Source: Mangrovicella endophytica
Lineage (GTDB): Bacteria > Pseudomonadota > Alphaproteobacteria > Rhizobiales > Rhizobiaceae
Assembly: GCF_002893625.1 (NCBI RefSeq)
Contig: NZ_PKMZ01000006.1
Coordinates: 1-64,000, forward strand
Direction of reading: 5' to 3'
DNA length: 64,000 nucleotides
In this document: positions 36,207 through 48,676 of the stretch, in pieces
Numbering within the stretch: the first letter of the stretch is position 1
How the letters are laid out: each line of letters begins with the position of its first letter
The notes under the pieces: model-generated
Database searches by the model: none
Seen by the model: only the letters and a program-made list of their open reading frames with translations
Told to the model about the DNA's origin: nothing
Program-made: the position numbers and the translations under genes

Positions 36207-36707
36207 TCATCGTGACGTTGCGCCCGCCACCGGGCGCGGACCACGCTTGCCGAAATCCTCGATCAGCGACGCGAAGGCGCCTATCGGCGGAAACTGCGGA
36301 AAGCTGTGCACGGCAGGCGTCGTTGCCCAAGGCAGCCGCTCGCTCGTATAGGTCTCTACGAAAGGGGCGGCCCAGCCAGGGTGGTCAAGCATCGTCGCCC
36401 GAATGTTGACGAAGTCCTCCATTCCCTCGGGCCGGGTGAACATCCAGCTCATGCAGCTCGGGCAGAAATGATGGCGGGCGCCGCCCTTCAGCCCGCCGAG
36501 CACAGTGTCGCCCTGCGTCACCGCAAATCCGCCTGCTGGCACCAGGATGCTGAGCGAATAAGCGCTGGCGGTCATGCGCTGGCAGCCTGTGCAGTGACAG
36601 GCCATCGTGATTAGAGGCGGCGCGCTGACCTGCAGGCGGACAGCCCCACAGCGACATCCGCCGCCCCAAGGGAGCTGCCAGTCAACCAGCTCTCTCGCGT
36701 CTTCCAC
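36207..36707 (-). CDS. GFA-family (glutathione-dependent formaldehyde-activating-like) protein
   Basis: A 166-residue CENP-V/GFA zinc-binding protein. The metal-binding cysteines occur in GGCRCGAVRL, HCTGCQRMTAS and HHFCPSCMSWMF, the full pattern for two zinc sites. Only some members act on S-hydroxymethylglutathione; for most the substrate is unknown. The start is a GTG at 36707. It is 30 bases downstream of the P450 gene, in the same direction, and may be cotranscribed. Confidence 0.85.
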   Translation of the reverse strand: MEDARELVDWQLPWGGGCRCGAVRLQVSAPPLITMACHCTGCQRMTASAYSLSILVPAGGFAVTQGDTVLGGLKGGARHHFCPSCMSWMFTRPEGMEDFVNIRATMLDHPGWAAPFVETYTSERLPWATTPAVHSFPQFPPIGAFASLIEDFGKRGPRPVAGATSR

Positions 36708-36737
36708 CCTAGCCTCGCCTTCCCTCTGCGCTGCGGG

Positions 36738-40772
<4,035 letters not shown>

Positions 40773-40781
40773 GGCGAGTGC

Positions 40782-41126
40782 GTGACCGAGATCGCGCCGG
40801 GCCCAAGAGCAGGCGGATCCCTGCGCGAGGTGTCGACCGCGGCCGACCAGATGGACAAGGTGACCAGCAGAACGCCGCGATGGTGGAGGAAGCACCGCCG
40901 CCGCGCAGACGCTGGCCTCCGAGACCGATGAGCTGGCCCGGCTGATCGCCGAGTTCAAGACGGCGGCGAGCGCCAATCATGCCCGCCAGAGTGAGCGTGC
41001 CTCCCAGCGCAGCGCCAACGCCGTCCGGCGTGCTGCGCCCGCTGCCCGCCCCGTCGTCAGATGAAGCCGGTTGCGCAGGGCAATGCTGCCCTCAAGCCCG
41101 TCCAGAACGAGTGGGAAGAGTTCTGA
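40782..41126 (+). pseudogene. Shredded 3' remnant of a methyl-accepting chemotaxis protein gene
   Basis: Translating piecewise gives the end of a chemotaxis receptor signalling domain: VTEIA, QEQA, SLREVSTAADQMDKVT, QQ-like then NAAMVEE, AQTLASETDELARLIAEFKTAAS, and finally the tail NEWEEF ending at the stop at 41124-41126. NEWEEF is a CheR/CheB-binding xWxxF pentapeptide tether. At least four small insertions or deletions break the frame (near 40800, 40815, 40867 and 40890), and a stop interrupts it before the tail at about 41060. The whole 5' part of the gene is absent, since gyrB ends directly upstream. It cannot encode a functional receptor. Confidence 0.75.
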
Positions 41127-41476
41127 TCAGCCACCACGGGCGTGACGGGACCGGAAACGCCGGTCCGGCATCGGCCATCCGGATCGGCATGCTGGCGGCG
41201 CCGTCCTGCCCCTCCAAATGGACAGGTCTGGCTTGGCAAGGTGGAAGAGAGGGTGAAGGACGGCGCTTACGGCGCTTCACCCAAGTTCAGGCAGGACTCC
41301 TCGGGACGAGGACTCCCGGCGACAAGGCAGCCCGAAGGTCAGACTTCGCCAGCCGGCGCCGCTTCCCCCGGTGCGGCGGGTCGGGCTTCGCGGACGATCT
41401 GACATCAAGCCTGGCAAGATCCGTCTTGCCGCTCTGCTGCGGCGGTCTGTTGTGAACGGCCGCACCTGAACCCCCA
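41127..41476. other. Spacer without recognisable gene
   Basis: I see no credible coding sequence or repeat here. Short dyads occur, such as GGACCGG / CCGGTCC at about 41150, and CCTCG / CGAGG near 41310. They have no adjacent T-run. Confidence 0.4.
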
Positions 41477-41965
41477 TCAAGCGCTCGAAGCCGCTCCGCG
41501 TTGCTCCTCGATCAGCATCATCATGGCGCGTATCATGAGCCGATGGTCCTCCACATCCGGCAGCCCGCTGACGACGGCTGCCCCGATGACGCCAGTCGCC
41601 TCCGTCGCGATCGGCACGCCCCCGCCGCTGGCGACGAAATCTCTCTCGTCGAGGCCGAAACGCGCCCCGAGGGTGGTGCCTTTCGCCTCACATTCCAGGC
41701 GCAGCGCGAGCGAGGACCGATGAAATCGCATGACGGCATTGCGCTTGCGCCGGATCCAATCCGCGTTGTCGGGGCTCGTGCCAGGGAGGGCCGTCGCGAA
41801 CAGCACAGTCTCGCCGACGCTGAGCTCGATCCTGACGGGAAGGGCCTCGGCCTCGGCCATCTCGCGAACGAGGCATCCCAGCCTCCAGGCCACGTCGAGG
41901 TCGAAGCGGTCGAAGCGAAGCGCCTCAAGCTCGCGGGCAAGTTCCTCTATGCTGGGCGTGGTCAA
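41477..41965 (-). CDS. UPF0303 / heme-degrading-domain-like protein
   Basis: A 162-residue protein matching UPF0303 (HbpS/GlcG-like fold), recognised by FDRFDLDVAWRLGCLVREMAE, LFATALPGTSPDNADWIRRKRN and GGGVPIATEATGVIGAAVVSGLPDVEDH. Some relatives bind haem or small molecules, but the function is not settled. I chose a TTG start at 41965 because GAGAGGAGT lies just upstream and the family match begins there. The stop of the kinase fragment lies inside that ribosome binding site, so the genes are coupled. It is the last gene of the lacI - flavoprotein - kinase-fragment transcript, which suggests a role with the same substrate. Confidence 0.8.
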   Translation of the reverse strand: MTTPSIEELARELEALRFDRFDLDVAWRLGCLVREMAEAEALPVRIELSVGETVLFATALPGTSPDNADWIRRKRNAVMRFHRSSLALRLECEAKGTTLGARFGLDERDFVASGGGVPIATEATGVIGAAVVSGLPDVEDHRLMIRAMMMLIEEQRGAASSA

Positions 41966-41969
41966 GTCT

Positions 41970-42272
41970 TCACTCCTCTCGGCCCGGGACAATCGCGCGC
42001 GGAGCCCGCGCGCTGTGATGGCGGATAAGGTCGACCGACCGTTTTTCCCCGGAGGCGACTGCCTCGGTAACGAAGTGGTCGGAGAGGGTGTCGCGTCCGG
42101 TCCCGGTGACGAGCCCCACCCCGACGCGACTGCCGAGGAGCTGCGCCATGTGCCAGGCGGTGTTGAACGTGTCGCCGGCAAAGCCGCCACGGTAGAGGCC
42201 GTTCCCGACAGGCGCCATCTCGAGCATGGCCTCGCCGGCGGCAACGCCCCTCATGCGCGGACGCTCAGTCAT
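41970..42272 (-). pseudogene. Truncated 2-keto-3-deoxygluconate kinase-like (PfkB) fragment
   Basis: The 100-residue reading frame matches only the N-terminal part of a PfkB-family sugar kinase. GEAMLEMAPVGNGLYRGGFAGDTFNTAWHMAQLL closely resembles KDG kinases, and VGLVTGTGRDTLSDHF follows. After about residue 72 the similarity decays (GEKRSVDLIRHHSARAP looks like an internally deleted continuation) and a stop follows. The ATP-binding C-terminal GAGD motif and catalytic Asp are missing, so it cannot be an active kinase. Yet it has a start that overlaps the flavoprotein stop by ATGA and ends at the ribosome binding site of the UPF0303 gene. It may be decaying, or kept only to couple translation. 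Confidence 0.7.
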
Positions 42273-44371
42273 CGACCCCCCGCCCGGTGGTCGCCGCTGG
42301 AGAAGACCCTGCCCGTCAGCCAGTCGGGCCAGTCACGCTCGAAGAACGAGCGCGCGCTCTCGTCGAACGTCCTGTTCGCACGCGTCGACACCGCCATTCC
42401 GGTGCCGTCCATCACGACGACGATCTGCTCGCGGCGATGCTCAGCCCGCTCCTTGCGAAAACGGCAGTCGTCCAGGGCGCCGATCCTCGCTGACGGCAGG
42501 CACTCGCCGTCCCGGTCGCAGATGGCGCGGGCGCCCCGGCTGCCGCCGCCTGCGCGGACGAAATGGTCAAGCGCCGTCAGCACGGCCTCCGACGCGAGCG
42601 CCATCTGCCGCCATTGCAGCGCCCGACCGGCCTCCGCAGGGCGGTCATAAGCGATCCCCTCCGCGCGAATGCGGGCGTTGAGCGACCTTGCCTCGTCAAG
42701 GGCGGCACCGACGCCGGTGGCCTCGCAGATCATGCCGGCCTTGTCGCTCATCCGGCCCTGCACCTCGGCCCGCACGCCGCGGACCGAGAGGGGGCTCTCG
42801 GAGCGCAGGGTCGAACGGACGCCGTCGAGGGCTTTCCCGACAGCGTTGCGAAAGCTCGCCGCCCCAACGTCCCCCGAAGCGGGATGAGACCGGGCAGCGA
42901 GGTGCTCCGCGACGCGGGTGCCGAAGACCTGGCCCGCATTGAGGGCGGCGCCGCCCGGGCGGGTAACGCCGTGGGTGCCTGCCGCTTCGCCGGCCGCGTA
43001 GCAGCCTGGAAGCGACGTTTGGCCCCAGATATCGACCATGATGCCGCCGTTCATGTGCTGGTTGTTGACGGCGAAATCCAGCGGCTCACGCGCGACGTCA
43101 ATCTTGTAGCGTCGGTAGAGTTCGATCGCGAGCGGGTTCATGTGGCGCAGGCGGTCGATCGGCAGCGCCTGGTCGGCGCCGGCGTTGACGAGGTAGCGGC
43201 GCACGTCGTCATCCAGGCGGTCGAGCGAGAACGGCAGATCGTCGCCAACGGGCAGCGGGTTGCGCAGGAAGTCCATAAACACGCGGCGTCCGGCTGCCGA
43301 CTCGCGGAAGATCGCGAGGTCCACGAGGCTCGACCCGAAGTCCAGCATCCGCGTCGCGTGGAAGGGCCACTGGTACCCCTTGCGGAACACGTTCGAGGCC
43401 AGTTCCTGGGTGGTGCGGTAGTAGTCGGCGAGGAAGTGGTGCTCGATGCCGGCGGCATCGACCGAGTAGATATGGGGGATCACCTGCACGTAGGTACCCG
43501 ACAGGTTCCACGGAAAGCCTTCCCGCCGCGTCCCGATCCCGAACTGGCTTTCGGTCAGGTTGACGAGGTCGATCCCGGCCTCGAGCGCAAGGCCAAGCGA
43601 GCCGAAGCAGCCATTCGGATAGACGCTGTCGCGGTAGAGCTCGCCCGGCCCGCCGGCCGCGAGCACCACCGTGTCGCTCTGGAATACCGCAAGGCCGAGC
43701 GGGTTGGCTTCGCTCCGGTCGGCGGTGCGCAGGGCGAGCACGCCCGCTACCCGCCGCTCGCCTCCGGTGCCGACCACGAGGACCTGCACCACGGTGGTGT
43801 GGTTCAGGATCGGCACGCCGAGCCGGATCGCCTCCTCGGCAAGCACCTTGACCATCAGCCGGGAGGTGCGCGGGCCGCAACTGGTTGCCCGCCCGACCTC
43901 ATCGTGATCGGTCTGGTAGCGCAGAGTCCCGCCCAGCCTGTCCTGGGGCAGCGGGAGGCCGAGATATTGGAGCGAGGCCATCATCCGCGCCGAGCCGACG
44001 GCCTCGACATAGGCCGTGTCCTCGTCCATCGCCCCGCCGGCGCGCAGGGCGCGGGCCATGGCGGCGAAGTTGTCGCCCGCGTTTGCCGTATTGGCTGTAT
44101 GAAGGGTCTGCTTGTCTGATCCCGAACAGGCCGACGTCCCGCCCCAGGCGCTCTGGCTGAGGACGAGGACGTCGACGCCACGCCGCTTCGCCTCGACCGC
44201 CGCGCGCAGACCCGCGGCGCCCGAGCCCACGACCACGCACGACGCACGATACAGCGGCATCTCTAGACCGGAGACGGCGATCGTCTCGCTGGCCGGCCCC
44301 TCCGCCGGCAGCCTGGGCATGTCGACGTCGGTAAGGGCGTCGAGAACGGATTGCGGGACTTCGAGGGCCAT
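42269..44371 (-). CDS. FAD-binding flavoprotein of the fumarate reductase/succinate dehydrogenase superfamily
   Basis: A 700-residue flavoprotein. The FAD Rossmann motif is VVVGSGAAGLRAAVEAKRRGVDVLVLS at about residues 46-72, followed by GGTSACSGSDKQT where family members bind the FAD pyrophosphate. FAD-binding near the C-terminus reads LPGCYAAGEAAGTHGVTRPGGAALNAGQVFG. There is no signal peptide, haem motif or iron-sulfur cysteine cluster, so it is probably a soluble dehydrogenase or reductase that needs an external electron partner. It lies 92 bases downstream of lacI on the same strand and overlaps the kinase fragment by four bases. AAAGG precedes the ATG. The substrate is unknown, but it should act in the same pathway as the divergent CoA genes. 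Confidence 0.8.
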   Translation of the reverse strand: MALEVPQSVLDALTDVDMPRLPAEGPASETIAVSGLEMPLYRASCVVVGSGAAGLRAAVEAKRRGVDVLVLSQSAWGGTSACSGSDKQTLHTANTANAGDNFAAMARALRAGGAMDEDTAYVEAVGSARMMASLQYLGLPLPQDRLGGTLRYQTDHDEVGRATSCGPRTSRLMVKVLAEEAIRLGVPILNHTTVVQVLVVGTGGERRVAGVLALRTADRSEANPLGLAVFQSDTVVLAAGGPGELYRDSVYPNGCFGSLGLALEAGIDLVNLTESQFGIGTRREGFPWNLSGTYVQVIPHIYSVDAAGIEHHFLADYYRTTQELASNVFRKGYQWPFHATRMLDFGSSLVDLAIFRESAAGRRVFMDFLRNPLPVGDDLPFSLDRLDDDVRRYLVNAGADQALPIDRLRHMNPLAIELYRRYKIDVAREPLDFAVNNQHMNGGIMVDIWGQTSLPGCYAAGEAAGTHGVTRPGGAALNAGQVFGTRVAEHLAARSHPASGDVGAASFRNAVGKALDGVRSTLRSESPLSVRGVRAEVQGRMSDKAGMICEATGVGAALDEARSLNARIRAEGIAYDRPAEAGRALQWRQMALASEAVLTALDHFVRAGGGSRGARAICDRDGECLPSARIGALDDCRFRKERAEHRREQIVVVMDGTGMAVSTRANRTFDESARSFFERDWPDWLTGRVFSSGDHRAGGR

Positions 44372-44463
44372 GGGGCACCTTTCAGGAGGCGCAGCCGGAG
44401 AAGGGTGCGCCGCTTCGCTTCGAAGGTCGCCGGGCAGCCGCCGACTTCGGTCGGGCCGGACCC

Positions 44464-45501
44464 TCAGCCATGGGCGGCAAGCTGCTTGGCGCCGCAGCTC
44501 TCGCGCACGACGAGCCGGACGGACGTCGTGATGGCTTCCGACGAGACGCGGCCGGCGGCGATCTGCTTGAGAAGGAGTTGGCCGGCGCGGCGGCCCATGG
44601 CCTGTGGGTCGACCGAGACGGTAGTCAGCGCGGGCACCGCAGTGCGCGCCTCGATGACGTCGTCGAACCCGACGATGGCAAAGTCGCGCCCGGGCTCGAG
44701 TCGGCGCGCCCGCAAGCCGTCGCAGGCCCCGAACGCCACCGCATCGTTGAAGCAGACGGCGGCGGTCGGACGGTCATCGGCGGCGAGTGCCCTGGCGATC
44801 GCGTCGGCACCGCCCGCGCGCGACGGGGGGGCGGGCACGACCAGCGACTCGTCGAGCCCGAAGCCCGCAGCGGTTACGGCCGCGCGATAACCCGACAGGC
44901 GCTCGTTGAAGACGGCCGTATCCTGGAAGCCGCCGAGGAACGAAATCCGTCGGTGCCCGAGCGACGCGAGGTGCCGCACCGCGCTCGCGACCCCGTTGGG
45001 ATTGTCGGCGACGACCGAGGAGAGCTTCCCGCCCGGCAGGCTGCGGACGACCACGACGACAGGGATGCCCGCCTCGATGAGCGGGGCGAAGTCCGCAGCA
45101 TCCGTCGCCCTGGCCGGCGAGATCAGGAGGCCGGAAATGCCGTGCTCGCGCATGGAGGCCACCACTTCGCGCTGACGGTCGATGCTCTCGCCGGTGTTCG
45201 ACAGAAACTGCACGAAGCCGGTGGACTGGACGACCATGTCGACGCCAACCGCGAGCTCGGCGAAGAAGCCGTTGGTCAGGTCGTTGACGACGACTCCGAC
45301 GATCCCGGACTTAGAGCCTGTCTGCCGCAGGTTCGCCGCCCCGCGGTTGTAGACATAGCCAAGCTCGTTCATCGTCTCGACGACCTTCGCGCGGGTCGTT
45401 CCCTTCACGAGGGGCGAGCCTTGCAGCACCAGCGACACCGTCGACTTCGAGACGCCGGCCGCCTGCGCGATGTCGATGACGGTCACCCGCGGCCGACGCA
45501 T
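44464..45501 (-). CDS. LacI-family transcriptional regulator
   Basis: A LacI/GalR repressor of 345 aa. The helix-turn-helix is TVIDIAQAAGVSKSTVSLVLQGSPLVKG and the hinge is YVYNRGAANLRQTGSK. The sugar-binding periplasmic-fold domain follows from SGIVGVVVNDLTNGFFAELAVGV to VSVDPQAMGRRAGQLLLKQI. I chose the ATG at 45501 because GGAG lies seven bases before it; an ATG at 45525 would sit almost inside the promoter. A near-perfect palindrome, TTGGAACGATCCAA, lies 34 bases upstream next to TTGACT, and the perfect palindrome lies before the divergent operon. It therefore probably represses both arms and itself, with a pathway sugar or intermediate as inducer. Confidence 0.9.
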   Translation of the reverse strand: MRRPRVTVIDIAQAAGVSKSTVSLVLQGSPLVKGTTRAKVVETMNELGYVYNRGAANLRQTGSKSGIVGVVVNDLTNGFFAELAVGVDMVVQSTGFVQFLSNTGESIDRQREVVASMREHGISGLLISPARATDAADFAPLIEAGIPVVVVVRSLPGGKLSSVVADNPNGVASAVRHLASLGHRRISFLGGFQDTAVFNERLSGYRAAVTAAGFGLDESLVVPAPPSRAGGADAIARALAADDRPTAAVCFNDAVAFGACDGLRARRLEPGRDFAIVGFDDVIEARTAVPALTTVSVDPQAMGRRAGQLLLKQIAAGRVSSEAITTSVRLVVRESCGAKQLAAHG

Positions 45502-45534
45502 CCTGTTCTCCAGACTGAAACCCATCCATAGATG

Positions 45535-45548
45535 TTGGAACGATCCAA
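45535..45548. promoter_or_regulatory. LacI-type operator before lacI (TTGGAACGATCCAA)
   Basis: This palindrome has one central mismatch. It lies immediately downstream of a minus-strand TTGACT -35-like box (45552-45557), in the core promoter of lacI, so binding should block transcription of the lacI-flavoprotein arm. Confidence 0.7.
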
Positions 45549-46085
45549 ATCAGTCAAGTAGGATCGCTATTCAGCAGAACCGCATCTTTCTGAAAGCGGC
45601 GGTCCGAGATTCGCCAGCGGCCAGAGTACCAGTCCACGTCGAGTGCGAATATTGCCGTTTGATGCGGCGGATCCTCCCGAGCTGGCCTCGCCTGCGCCGC
45701 GGGAGTGCCGGGGCAGACGCTGGATTGGAGGGAAGATCGTGCGGCGGGCGCTCTCTCGAGGCCGGGAAGGGACAGCTGCGCAGACATATGCGGCAACGGC
45801 CATGATGCCGTTGGTAGAGCGACATCAGATGTTTAACGCGGAATTCACGACAGCCGGCATGACCGGACCGCTTGCGTATTTCCGGTGGTCCTACCCAGTC
45901 CTACGGAGCGGCGAGACCTCTCGAGGTCGCTCCGTCCTCCAAGGTTCGGGACGAAAGCGGGGATGTGACGACACCTTCTCAATGATGCCCGGTTTCCGCG
46001 CCGCCGTCATGTACTCGAGTCTGCGAACGACGGCGGCCCTAGAGATTTCAGGGCGATTCAGCGGCCGGTCTAGCGCCACCGCCAG
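45549..46085. other. Divergent regulatory spacer
   Basis: About 540 bases between the two operators. No gene is convincing; one minus-strand frame at 45891-46121 has vaguely winged-helix-like residues but no family match. A hairpin GACCT / AGGTC lies near 45920. The rest holds nothing I recognise. Confidence 0.35.
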
Positions 46086-46121
46086 TTGACAAGCAGTCAG
46101 GGCTATGTTGGAACGTTCCAA
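46086..46121 (+). promoter_or_regulatory. Promoter -35 box and perfect LacI operator before the CoA-transferase operon
   Basis: TTGACA at 46086-46091 is a perfect -35 box. TTGGAACGTTCCAA at 46108-46121 is a perfect 14-base palindrome that covers the expected -10 region. The -10 itself is weak. Confidence 0.72.
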
Positions 46122-46250
46122 ATAAGAGGGGAGCTCAGCGTGGTGTCGGGCGACCCGATACCGCGCTGCGCCCAGGCTCCTGGCAATCGCCGGGTGCCGC
46201 GGGCTCTCGGCAGGACCTGAACGACAGCATGCAACGCGATGGGTGAAACG

Positions 46251-47867
46251 ATGAGCAAGCGCATCACCGCGGAAGCGGCGGCAAGCCTTATCGAGGACGG
46301 TGCGGTCGTCACGGTGTCGTCGTCGTCCGGCCTCGGATGCCCGGATGCGGTCCTGGCTGCCATCGGCGAGAGGTTCGAGGCGTCAGGGCATCCCCGCGTC
46401 CTGACCACGCTGCATCCGATCGCCGCCGGCGACATGTACGGCATCCGCGGCATCGACCACTTGGCTAAGCCCGGCCTGCTGAAGCGCACGATCTGCGGCT
46501 CCTACCCCTCCGGTCCCTCGACCAGCGAGCCGCCGGCGATCTGGCGGATGATCGGCGAGAACGCCGTCGAGGCCTACAACATCCCGTCTGGGATCCTGTT
46601 CGACATGCATCGCGAGGCAGCCGCCGGGCGTCCAGGCGTCCTCACCAAGGTCGGTCTCGAGACCTTCGTCGACCCGCGCCAGTTCGGCTGCGCGATGAAT
46701 GACAACAAGGGCGAGCCGGTGGTGCGCGTCGAGACCTTCGCCGGCGAGGAGTGGCTGTTCTTCCCCGCCATCCGGCCCAACGTCGCGATCATCCGCGCGA
46801 CCAGCGCCGACGAGCGCGGCAACCTCACCTTCGAGCACGAGGGCGCCTTCCTCGGGGCACTCGAGCAGGCAATGGCGGCCCACAACAACGGCGGCATCGT
46901 CATCGCGCAGGTCAAGCGCGAGGTGAAGTCAGGCACGCAGTCGCCCCAGGACGTGCGCGTGCCCGGCATCCTCGTCGACCACGTCGTGGTGGCGCCCGAC
47001 CAGATGCAGACGACCCAGACCGACTATGATCCGGCGATCTCCGGCGAGGTCTTCCACCCGCTGTCGCATTTTGGGCTGGCGGAGTTCGGCATCCACAAGG
47101 CGATCGCCCGTCGGGTGGCGCAGGAACTCGCAGACGGCTCGGCCGTCAATCTCGGCTTCGGCATCTCCGCCAACGTCCCGCGTATCCTCCTTGAGGAGGG
47201 GCTGCACGGGGCCGTGACCTGGGTGATCGAGCAGGGCGCCGTCGGAGGGGTTCCGCTGCTCGACTTCGCCTTTGGCTGCTCGTCGAACGCCGAGGCCATC
47301 ATGCCCTCGCCGCATCTCTTCACCTACTTTCAGGCCGGCGGCTTCGACGCCTCGCTCCTGTCCTTCCTGGAGATCGGGCAGGACGGCTCGGTCAACGTAT
47401 CGCGCCTGTCCGCTCGGCCGCACGTGACGGCCGGCGCAGGCGGCTTCGTCGACATCACCTCGCATGCCAAGCGCATCGTCTTCTCGGGCCTCTTCAAGGC
47501 AGGCGCCAAGGTTGGCCTCGATGCCGGCAAGGTGCGGATCGAGAAGGAAGGCAAGGTCAACAAGCTCGTCCGGAGCGTCGAGCACGTCTCCTTCTCCGGC
47601 CCCCGCGCCGTCGCTGCGGGGCGTGACATCCTCTACGTCACCGAGCGATGCGTCATGCGCCTGACGGCGGCTGGCATCGAGGTGACGGAGATCGCGCCGG
47701 GCATCGACCTCGAGCGCGACGTGCTCGCCCACGCCGACTTCCCTCTGCGGGTCGCGTCGGACCTCCGGGTCTCGGACGCCGCGCTGTACCTCGACGGGCC
47801 GATGGGGCTGCGCCTGCATCCGGCAAAGGCGCGCCAGGTGCCCGAGGAGCAGGCCCGTGCCGCTTGA
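46251..47867 (+). CDS. Type I CoA-transferase (acetyl-CoA hydrolase/propionate CoA-transferase-like)
   Basis: A 538-residue fused family I CoA-transferase, which moves CoA from an acyl-CoA to a carboxylic acid. The catalytic Glu is Glu327 in WVIEQGAVGGVPL. Halves typical of the alpha and beta subunits are fused, with ITAEAAASLIEDGAVVTVSSSSGLG at the start and GAGGFVDITSHAKRIVFSG in the C-terminal half. I chose the ATG at 46251, which is preceded by GGTGA; an ATG at 46239 in frame adds four residues. It is the first gene of the right arm, 130 bases after the operator, and overlaps the hydratase gene by 11 bases. It would activate the acid product of the pathway. Confidence 0.87.
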   Translation: MSKRITAEAAASLIEDGAVVTVSSSSGLGCPDAVLAAIGERFEASGHPRVLTTLHPIAAGDMYGIRGIDHLAKPGLLKRTICGSYPSGPSTSEPPAIWRMIGENAVEAYNIPSGILFDMHREAAAGRPGVLTKVGLETFVDPRQFGCAMNDNKGEPVVRVETFAGEEWLFFPAIRPNVAIIRATSADERGNLTFEHEGAFLGALEQAMAAHNNGGIVIAQVKREVKSGTQSPQDVRVPGILVDHVVVAPDQMQTTQTDYDPAISGEVFHPLSHFGLAEFGIHKAIARRVAQELADGSAVNLGFGISANVPRILLEEGLHGAVTWVIEQGAVGGVPLLDFAFGCSSNAEAIMPSPHLFTYFQAGGFDASLLSFLEIGQDGSVNVSRLSARPHVTAGAGGFVDITSHAKRIVFSGLFKAGAKVGLDAGKVRIEKEGKVNKLVRSVEHVSFSGPRAVAAGRDILYVTERCVMRLTAAGIEVTEIAPGIDLERDVLAHADFPLRVASDLRVSDAALYLDGPMGLRLHPAKARQVPEEQARAA

Positions 47868-48657
47868 CCGCCTCTTCGGTATCGAGGGACACGGCGTTCG
47901 CGTCGAGGCCGATGGCCACGTCGCACGCCTGGTGCTGGCGCGGCCTGCCAAGCTGAACGCGCTGGACCTCGACATGCTCGCCGCGCTCGACGCGGCGCTG
48001 GACGCCATCGACGCCGAAGCCGCGCTGGCGGCCATGCTGATCCTTGGGGAGGGGCGCGGCTTCTGCGCCGGGGGCGACATCACCGCGTGGTCAGGCATGA
48101 CGCCCGCCGCCTTCGCGGAGGACTGGGTTCGGCGCGGACACCGCGTCTTCGACCGGCTGGCGCGGTCGCGCCTTCCCACGATTGCGGTGCTCGACGGGCA
48201 CGCACTCGGGGGTGGCCTCGAATTTGCGGCCTGCGCCGACTTCCGCGTGGCGGAGCGCCACATCAAGGTCGGCCTTCCGGAGACCTCGATCGGGGTTGTG
48301 CCGGGATGGTCGGGCACGCAGCGCGCGGTCCGGCGCTTCGGTGCGCAGATTGTCCGGCGTATGGCGATTGGCGGCGACGTCCTGACCGCGGACGAGGCGC
48401 TCGCCGCCGGGCTGGTCGACCGGGTGGTCGACACCGGCTCTGGAGCCGTCGCCGCCACGCAATGGGCCGAGCGCATTGCTGCGCGCAGCCCTGCCGCCAC
48501 CCGCGTCGCCAAGGCCCTGCTCTCGATCGCCGAAGGCGAGGAGACGGCGGGCGCCGCCGAGGCGCTCGCGAGCGCCTTCATAGCCACCACTGCCGACTGC
48601 GCCGAGGGCGTCGAGAGCTTCCGCGCGAAGCGCCCGCCCGCCTTCACGGGCGCCTGA
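47857..48657 (+). CDS. Enoyl-CoA hydratase/isomerase family protein
   Basis: A crotonase-fold enzyme of 266 aa. The oxyanion-hole segments are GEGRGFCAGGDITAW and LGGGLEFAACADFRVAE, and the conserved Glu sits in GLPETSIGVVPGWSGTQR, so a hydratase or isomerase rather than a hydrolase is likely. The start is a GTG that overlaps the CoA-transferase gene by 11 bases, indicating translational coupling. In context it would hydrate or isomerise the acyl-CoA formed by the transferase. The precise substrate is unknown. Confidence 0.86.
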   Translation: MPLDRLFGIEGHGVRVEADGHVARLVLARPAKLNALDLDMLAALDAALDAIDAEAALAAMLILGEGRGFCAGGDITAWSGMTPAAFAEDWVRRGHRVFDRLARSRLPTIAVLDGHALGGGLEFAACADFRVAERHIKVGLPETSIGVVPGWSGTQRAVRRFGAQIVRRMAIGGDVLTADEALAAGLVDRVVDTGSGAVAATQWAERIAARSPAATRVAKALLSIAEGEETAGAAEALASAFIATTADCAEGVESFRAKRPPAFTGA

Positions 48658-48676
48658 GCCGGATCGAGGAACGAGC

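Noticed and set aside
42563-44119. A 518-codon plus-strand open frame
   Set aside because: It lies antisense to the flavoprotein gene, has no recognisable domain, and has the composition of a shadow frame.
45891-46121. A 76-codon minus-strand frame with winged-helix-like residues in the divergent spacer
   Set aside because: The similarity is too weak, its start codon lies within the LacI operator region, and no ribosome binding site is seen.
46929-48647. A 572-codon minus-strand frame opposite the CoA-transferase and hydratase
   Set aside because: It has no family match, and the plus-strand genes are unambiguous with overlapping starts.
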